From positions 1 to 12,637 of the forward strand of contig JACQAI010000615.1 of the NCBI GenBank assembly GCA_016195115.1: a DNA stretch of 12,637 nucleotides, given 5' to 3'. The notes under the pieces are model-generated. The model ran no database searches. It had not been told where the DNA came from and worked only from the letters and a program-made list of their open reading frames with translations. This stretch comes from Pseudomonadota bacterium (GTDB lineage Bacteria > Pseudomonadota > Alphaproteobacteria > Elsterales > Elsteraceae). Positions within the stretch are counted from its first letter, which is position 1; the number at the start of each line of letters is the position of its first letter. Positions 8,642 to 12,637 of this stretch are shown one piece after another. The position numbers were made by a program, and so were the translations under genes.

Positions 8642-10121
8642 AGGTGTCGATCAGCTTACGCAGCTTGAACTTCTGGACCTTGCCCATGGCGGTGCGCGGC
8701 AGCCGCTCGACGAACACCACCGCGTGCGGATGCTTGAAGCGCGCGATGCGGCCGTCGAACGCCTGGAGCACGCGCGCGGCGGTCAGCGCGGCGTCGGCGC
8801 GGCGCACCACCACCGCGACCGGGACCTCGCCCCATTTCGGGTGCGGCCGCGGCACCACCGCGGCCTCGGCGATCTCGGGCAGCTCGGCGAGCACCGCCTC
8901 GATCTCGGCCGGATAGACGTTCTCGCCGCCGGAGATGATCACGTCCTTCTTGCGGTCGTCGATATAGAGGAAGCCGTCGTCGTCGACATGGCCGACGTCG
9001 CCCGAGCGGAACCAGCCATCGACCAGCGCCTCACGGGTCGCTTCGGGTCGGCGCCAGTACTCGAGCAGCAGGTTGGGGCCGCGCACCAGGACCTCGCCGC
9101 GCACACCCGCGGCGACGTCGCGACCGGCGTCGTCGACCACGCGGACCGCGCAGTGCAGCGCGGCCTTGCCGCACGAGCCGATCTTGCGACGGGCCTCGCT
9201 CGGGGCGAGCGCGGTTGCGATGGGCGCCGTCTCGGTTGCGCCGTAGATGTTGATCACCGTGACGCCGCGCGCGTGCCACGGCTCGATCAGGCTCGGCGGC
9301 ACGACCGACGAGCCAGTGGTGACCAGCCGCAGGCTCGTGAGATCGGCGGCAGGCCAGTCGGGGTGATCGACCAGGGTAGCGAGCTGGGCCGGCACCAGCA
9401 CCGTTAGGGTGATGCGATGATCGCGGATCGCCGCCAAGGTCGCGGCCGGATCGAAGCGGCGATGCAGATACACCGTCGCGCCAACGCGGAGGGCCGGCAC
9501 GGTCTGCATGTTGAGACCGCCGACGTGGAACATCGGAATGGTGGTGAGCACGCGGTCGGCCCCGGTCAGGTCGTGCGCCGCGATCGCGTTGACCGCGTTC
9601 CACGTCAGCGCGCCGTGGGTCAGCACCGCGCCCTTGGGCTGGCCGGTGGTGCCCGAGGTGTAAACGATCAACAGGCGCGTGTCGTCGCCGACCGCGGGAT
9701 CATGCGGCATCGCAACGGCGTCGCCGAGCGCGAGCGGCAAGCGGACCTGGCGACAATCGGGCAGCGCGGCCGCGGCCAGCGCCGCCGTCTCGGCAAATTC
9801 GGGCTCGAGGATCAGGACGCGCGGCTCGGCGTCCGCGAGGATGACGCGGTGCTCGGGCGGCGCCAGCCGCCAGTTGAGCGGCGTCAGGATCGCGCCCAGC
9901 CGCGCGCAGGCGAACAGGAGCACCAGGTACTCGGGGCGATTCATCGCCAGCAGCGCCACCCGGTCGCCGCGGCCGACGCCGAGCGCGTGTTTGAGATGGT
10001 GGGCCGCGGCGTGAACCTGGCGCGCCAGCGCGCGGTAGGAGAGCCGGACGTCGTCGCAGACGACCGCCATATGATCGGGTGTCAGGTCGGCGCGGCCGTC
10101 GAGCCAGCTCACGAGGGTCAT
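8610..10121 (-). CDS. AMP-forming acyl-CoA ligase (ANL superfamily)
   Basis: 503 residues from ATG 10121, which overlaps the dehydrogenase stop by 4 bases (ATGA). It should convert a carboxylate, ATP and CoA to an acyl-CoA, AMP and PPi. The adenylation motifs are complete: P-loop YTSGTTGQPKG (154-164), PMFHVGGLN (196-204), YGATET (293-298), GWFRSGDVG (369-377), YIDDRKKDVIISGGENVYP (386-404), and the catalytic lysine K481 in RTAMGKVQK. This is the medium/long-chain or aromatic acyl-CoA synthetase type; acid specificity cannot be read reliably. The final residues after LIDT come from the inserted repeat, which also supplies the stop; since they lie beyond K481 and the C-terminal domain is otherwise complete, the enzyme should be active. 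Cytoplasmic. It follows the acyl-CoA dehydrogenase and precedes the importer, consistent with activating an imported acid. Confidence 0.95.
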   Translation of the reverse strand: MTLVSWLDGRADLTPDHMAVVCDDVRLSYRALARQVHAAAHHLKHALGVGRGDRVALLAMNRPEYLVLLFACARLGAILTPLNWRLAPPEHRVILADAEPRVLILEPEFAETAALAAAALPDCRQVRLPLALGDAVAMPHDPAVGDDTRLLIVYTSGTTGQPKGAVLTHGALTWNAVNAIAAHDLTGADRVLTTIPMFHVGGLNMQTVPALRVGATVYLHRRFDPAATLAAIRDHRITLTVLVPAQLATLVDHPDWPAADLTSLRLVTTGSSVVPPSLIEPWHARGVTVINIYGATETAPIATALAPSEARRKIGSCGKAALHCAVRVVDDAGRDVAAGVRGEVLVRGPNLLLEYWRRPEATREALVDGWFRSGDVGHVDDDGFLYIDDRKKDVIISGGENVYPAEIEAVLAELPEIAEAAVVPRPHPKWGEVPVAVVVRRADAALTAARVLQAFDGRIARFKHPHAVVFVERLPRTAMGKVQKFKLRKLIDTSLSPPGRGSG

Positions 10122-11347
10122 GAGTCGTCGGTTTCGCCGGCCTCGTAGAGCGCCTCGCGCCCGAGACGGTCGAGGCACAGCTCCGCGGTCCACGGCAACA
10201 TCAGGGAGCCGCAGCGGCTGTCGCGATAGATGCGCTCGAGCGCCAAGCTCTTCAGCATCGCCTGGCCGCCGCAGGTACGCAGCGCCAGACGCGCGATCTC
10301 GTTGGCGTTCTCCATGATGGTGTATTGCGCGGCGTAGGCGCGCAGGCGCGCGGCCTTGTCGGGGTCGACCCGCGCCTCGCCGATCACCCGCTCGAACAGC
10401 GCGCGCGTCTGCTCGAGCTTGACGTGCATCTCGGCGACCGCGATCTGCTTGGTCGGATACATGCGCCGCTTGACCGGCGGCGTGCCGGGCTGCTCGCCGC
10501 GCAGATAGCGGACGGTGAAGTCGTAGGCCGCCTGGGCGAGGCCCATGTAGGTCGGCGCCAAGGTCAGGAACATGTGCGGCCAGCGCATCGCGGCCTGGAA
10601 ATAGACGCCGCGCGGCATCAGCTCGGCGTCGTCGGGCACGAACACGTCGGTGAACACGAGGTTGCGCGACACCGTGCCGCGCATGCCGAGGGGATCCCAG
10701 TCGCCGACCACCGCGACGCCGGCGGCGGTCGCCGGCACCGCGAGATAGAGGGTGTCGGTCTGGCGCAAGGTCGGCTTGTCCTCGGTGCACAATACGCCGT
10801 AGTAGTCGGCCGACCCGGCCAAGGAGGCAAAAATCTTCTTGCCGTTGATCCGGTAGCCGCCGTCGACCTTGGTCGCGATGGTGCCGAACGGCGCCTTGCC
10901 GGCGGCCGCGGCGCCGCCTTCGGAGAACGGCTGGCTGAAGATCGCGCCGTCCTCGACCATGCGGCGGAAGTGCGCGGCGCGGCGGGTCTCGTGGCTGGCA
11001 CGCTGGGCGGCCGTCATCTTGAGGTCGTCGGCCAGCGCGCCGGTCCACAGCGCGGTGCAGACGTGCATGTTGAAGGTCAGCGCGGTGGCGCCGCAGTGGC
11101 GCCCGAGCTCGGCCGCGACCAGGCAGTAGGTGCGGTAGTCGGCGCCCAGCCCGCCATGGCGCTCGGGCACGCACAGGCCGAGGAAGCCGGCGTCGCGCAG
11201 GTCGCGATAGTTCTCCGTCGGGAAGCTCGCCTCACGGTCGTAGCGCGCGGCGCGCGGCGCGAAGTTCTGCGCGCCCAGCGTGGCGGCGAGCGCGACCAGG
11301 CGCTGCGTCTTGTCGTCGTCGCCGCGCACCAGCGTGTCCATCGTCAT
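10118..11347 (-). CDS. Acyl-CoA dehydrogenase family flavoprotein
   Basis: 409 residues from ATG 11347, one base after the stop of the NicX-like gene. The acyl-CoA dehydrogenase fold is clear: an N-terminal helical domain with FLGLCVPERHGGLGADY (55-71), the beta domain with FSQPFSEGG (137-145) and YRINGKKIFAS (165-175), GMRGTVSRNLVFTDVFVP (221-238), and the C-terminal helical domain with FAD-contact CGGQAMLKSLALERIYRDSR (359-378). Members oxidise acyl-CoA thioesters at C2-C3 with FAD and pass electrons to ETF. Where many members carry the catalytic Glu in a Y-E-G-T motif, this one reads YRDSRCGS (374-381). The alternative helix-G Glu position, near RWPHMFLTLAP (255-265), also seems to lack Glu. 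It may therefore be a divergent dehydrogenase or a flavin oxidase/monooxygenase-like member. Context with the CoA ligase favours a CoA-thioester substrate. Confidence 0.93.
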   Translation of the reverse strand: MTMDTLVRGDDDKTQRLVALAATLGAQNFAPRAARYDREASFPTENYRDLRDAGFLGLCVPERHGGLGADYRTYCLVAAELGRHCGATALTFNMHVCTALWTGALADDLKMTAAQRASHETRRAAHFRRMVEDGAIFSQPFSEGGAAAAGKAPFGTIATKVDGGYRINGKKIFASLAGSADYYGVLCTEDKPTLRQTDTLYLAVPATAAGVAVVGDWDPLGMRGTVSRNLVFTDVFVPDDAELMPRGVYFQAAMRWPHMFLTLAPTYMGLAQAAYDFTVRYLRGEQPGTPPVKRRMYPTKQIAVAEMHVKLEQTRALFERVIGEARVDPDKAARLRAYAAQYTIMENANEIARLALRTCGGQAMLKSLALERIYRDSRCGSLMLPWTAELCLDRLGREALYEAGETDDS

Positions 11348-11348
11348 G

Positions 11349-12395
11349 TCACGCGAGCTCGCCGACCACGCGGCCGGCCTCGACCACCGCGGCGCCGTCG
11401 AGCGTGACGGTGCAGCCGCGCATCGGCAGATCGAAGTGGCCTAAGGTGAAGCGGCCCGCGGCCTCGTTGGCGCCGGTCGAGTAGAGGAAGCTGCCCGCGA
11501 CCGCGCGCAGCTCGGTGCCGTTGGTGTCGGCCTTGTCGTACATCGCCAGCGCCTCCCAGCGGGCGCGCGGGTTCATGCCCCAGCCGACATGGCTGGCGGC
11601 GTAGGCCGCGCGGTCGCCCCAGGCGGCGAAGTAATCGCGCATCAACACGGCATCGACGCCGACCCCGCCGACCGCGACGACGTGATCGTCCTCGATGTCG
11701 AGGGCGACCGGCGTCTCGATGTAGCGCTTGAAGGTCAGGTTGGCGTCGCCCGGCGCGAGCACCAGCCGGCCCTTGACCGTGTGGGCGCGCGGAAAGCACA
11801 GGCACAGACCGCCCGGCCAATGGGCGACCTGGCCCGGCCGGTCGCACCAGCCCCACACGCCGCCGAGCGGCGCGTCGCGCACGTCGACGGCAAGGTCGGT
11901 GCCGGCGGCCGACGTCACGCGCAGCTCGGCCGCCGCCTTCAGGCGCTTGAGCCCGGCTTTGACCTTGGGCGCCAGCGCCGGCTCGGGCACCAGGCGCTCG
12001 AGCGCGTCGGGATGCTCGTTGGAGATCATCAAGAGACGCGCGCCGCCCTGGAGGATCTCGGGCAGCTCGCGGGCGTGCAGCAGGCCCTCGACCGTCAGGT
12101 CGACGACCAGGCTCGACTGCGCCAGGGCCTGAACCACCGGGGCCAGCCCCTGGACCGCGTCGGACGCGCCGGTCGAGCGGACCGGCACCGGCGCGCGCTG
12201 CGGCGGCGTCGGCACGACGACGTGAAACAGCCGCGTGCCGAGCCGGGCCAGCGCCAACTCGGCGAGGCGCACATTGAGCCCGCGCGACTGGGTCTCGGAC
12301 AGGATCGCGACGATGTCGCCCGGCTTGACCGCGCACAGCGCGAAGGTCGCCGCGAAGGCGTCGATCCACTTTGCCTCGACCCGTTCCGTGCCCAT
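11349..12395 (-). CDS. NicX-like (2,5-dihydroxypyridine 5,6-dioxygenase / peptidase M29-like) protein
   Basis: 348 residues, close to the ~350 of NicX, the Fe(II) dioxygenase that opens 2,5-dihydroxypyridine to N-formylmaleamate in nicotinate breakdown. The C-terminal half holds H269 (in ASHVGWGMNPRA) and the pair H320/D322 (in LGHFDLPMRGC); this order and spacing match the His, His, Asp iron site known for NicX. The fold is shared with M29 aminopeptidases, so automatic labels may say leucyl aminopeptidase. The N-terminal half is an alpha/beta domain (VKPGDIVAILSET, 23-35). No signal peptide is seen. ATG 12395 has only a weak ribosome site. First gene of the operon and divergent from the MarR gene, so it is probably the first induced. 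Its substrate may be an N-heteroaromatic or amide compound; that it is dihydroxypyridine itself is not shown, and no other nic genes are in the window. Confidence 0.8.
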   Translation of the reverse strand: MGTERVEAKWIDAFAATFALCAVKPGDIVAILSETQSRGLNVRLAELALARLGTRLFHVVVPTPPQRAPVPVRSTGASDAVQGLAPVVQALAQSSLVVDLTVEGLLHARELPEILQGGARLLMISNEHPDALERLVPEPALAPKVKAGLKRLKAAAELRVTSAAGTDLAVDVRDAPLGGVWGWCDRPGQVAHWPGGLCLCFPRAHTVKGRLVLAPGDANLTFKRYIETPVALDIEDDHVVAVGGVGVDAVLMRDYFAAWGDRAAYAASHVGWGMNPRARWEALAMYDKADTNGTELRAVAGSFLYSTGANEAAGRFTLGHFDLPMRGCTVTLDGAAVVEAGRVVGELA

Positions 12396-12478
12396 CAGCA
12401 GCCCACTTTTCGCGGCCCCACCAAGCCGTTAACAGCGTCTTCAATTGTTACGGGTATGATTCAAAGTAACATAAAATT
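12396..12478. promoter_or_regulatory. Divergent control region of the MarR gene and the catabolic operon
   Basis: 83 bases between divergent starts; the half next to the MarR gene is the AT-richest stretch in the window. It must contain promoters for both directions. TATGAT at 12455-12460 is a good plus-strand -10 and would give a leader of roughly 12 bases for the MarR message, which has no visible Shine-Dalgarno. TTAACA at 12429-12434 resembles a -35 but at a 20-base spacing. A clear minus-strand promoter could not be picked. Confidence 0.5.
12446..12471. promoter_or_regulatory. Inverted repeat, candidate MarR operator
   Basis: TGTTAC (12446-12451) and GTAACA (12466-12471) form a perfect 6-bp inverted repeat with a 14-base spacer, so the half-sites are 20 bases apart centre to centre, two helical turns. 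It encloses the -10-like TATGAT, so a dimer bound here would block RNA polymerase. The repeat is seen directly; that the adjacent MarR binds it is inference. Confidence 0.5.
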
Positions 12479-12637
12479 ATGAAAAGTCATACGTTGGCGG
12501 CAAAGCACTCCACGGGCGCGTCTGACGCCGCCGACGAAGCGCCCCGACGCTTCATCGACGATTATCTCGCCTATCTCCTGGCGCGCGCCAGCCACCTCGT
12601 CAGCCGCCAGTTCCACGCCCAGCTCAAGCCGCACGGC
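12479..12637 (+). CDS. MarR family transcriptional regulator (N-terminal part only)
   Basis: 53 codons from ATG 12479 to the window edge. After a ~22-residue polar N-terminal extension the sequence RRFIDDYLAYLLARAS, then HLVSRQFHAQLKPHG (39-53), matches the first dimerisation helix of MarR regulators; the winged helix-turn-helix would follow directly beyond the window. Recognition therefore rests on one helix plus the divergent position. MarR proteins are dimers that usually repress a neighbouring operon and are released by an aromatic acid or CoA-thioester ligand, which would suit the operon opposite. There is no visible ribosome site before the ATG, and the short predicted leader suggests near-leaderless translation. 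Confidence 0.72.
   Translation, partial: MKSHTLAAKHSTGASDAADEAPRRFIDDYLAYLLARASHLVSRQFHAQLKPHG

Noticed and set aside
8610..11174. 854-codon minus-strand frame suggesting a large fused CoA ligase
   Set aside because: The part above 10121 is an off-frame reading of the acyl-CoA dehydrogenase; ligase homology begins at MTLVSWLDG.
10325..11407. 360-codon plus-strand frame opposite the acyl-CoA dehydrogenase
   Set aside because: No domain, composition typical of antisense frames in GC-rich DNA.
11344..12444. 366-codon minus-strand frame overlapping the NicX-like gene
   Set aside because: Low-complexity Arg/Gly/Ala composition; the alternative frame has the NicX-type motifs.

Overview
The window is uniformly very GC-rich with strong G/C third positions. 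Its gene content (Liv-type transporters, a MarR regulator with a divergent catabolic operon, a CBS-BON protein, a pirin, a molybdopterin oxidoreductase) and a G/C-rich palindromic dispersed repeat suggest an alphaproteobacterium of the Rhodospirillales/Hyphomicrobiales kind. This placement is inference from gene style, not from a marker gene. No RNA genes, CRISPR array, insertion sequence or phage genes were seen.

Left part (1-3336, minus strand): an MFS carrier whose C-terminus lies beyond the window edge, preceded by a single-polypeptide [4Fe-4S]/bis-MGD molybdopterin oxidoreductase of unknown substrate. Middle (3562-5236, plus strand): a two-CBS-plus-BON protein and a pirin-family cupin, separated by 64 bases holding two strong hairpins. 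The pirin gene meets livF tail to tail with no base between the stop codons.

Right part (5237-12395, minus strand): seven tightly packed genes that look like one operon. In transcription order they are an NicX/peptidase-M29-like protein, an acyl-CoA dehydrogenase family flavoprotein, an AMP-forming acyl-CoA ligase, then livH, livM, livG and livF of a branched-chain-amino-acid-type (HAAT) ABC importer. Most junctions are 4-base ATGA/GTGA overlaps or 1-base gaps. The exception is the ligase-livH junction, where an inverted pair of 37-base repeats has been inserted; it encodes the last residues and stop of the ligase and lies right at the livH start. A MarR-family regulator (partial, right edge) is divergent, and the intergenic region between it and the operon holds a TGTTAC-N14-GTAACA inverted repeat that could be its operator.

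Working model (inference): the importer brings in a small carboxylate or N-heteroaromatic acid, the ligase activates it to a CoA thioester, the flavoprotein oxidises it, and the NicX-like Fe(II) enzyme opens or processes a ring, with MarR sensing the substrate or a CoA intermediate. No periplasmic binding protein gene is in the window. This combination is the best candidate here for an undescribed catabolic system.
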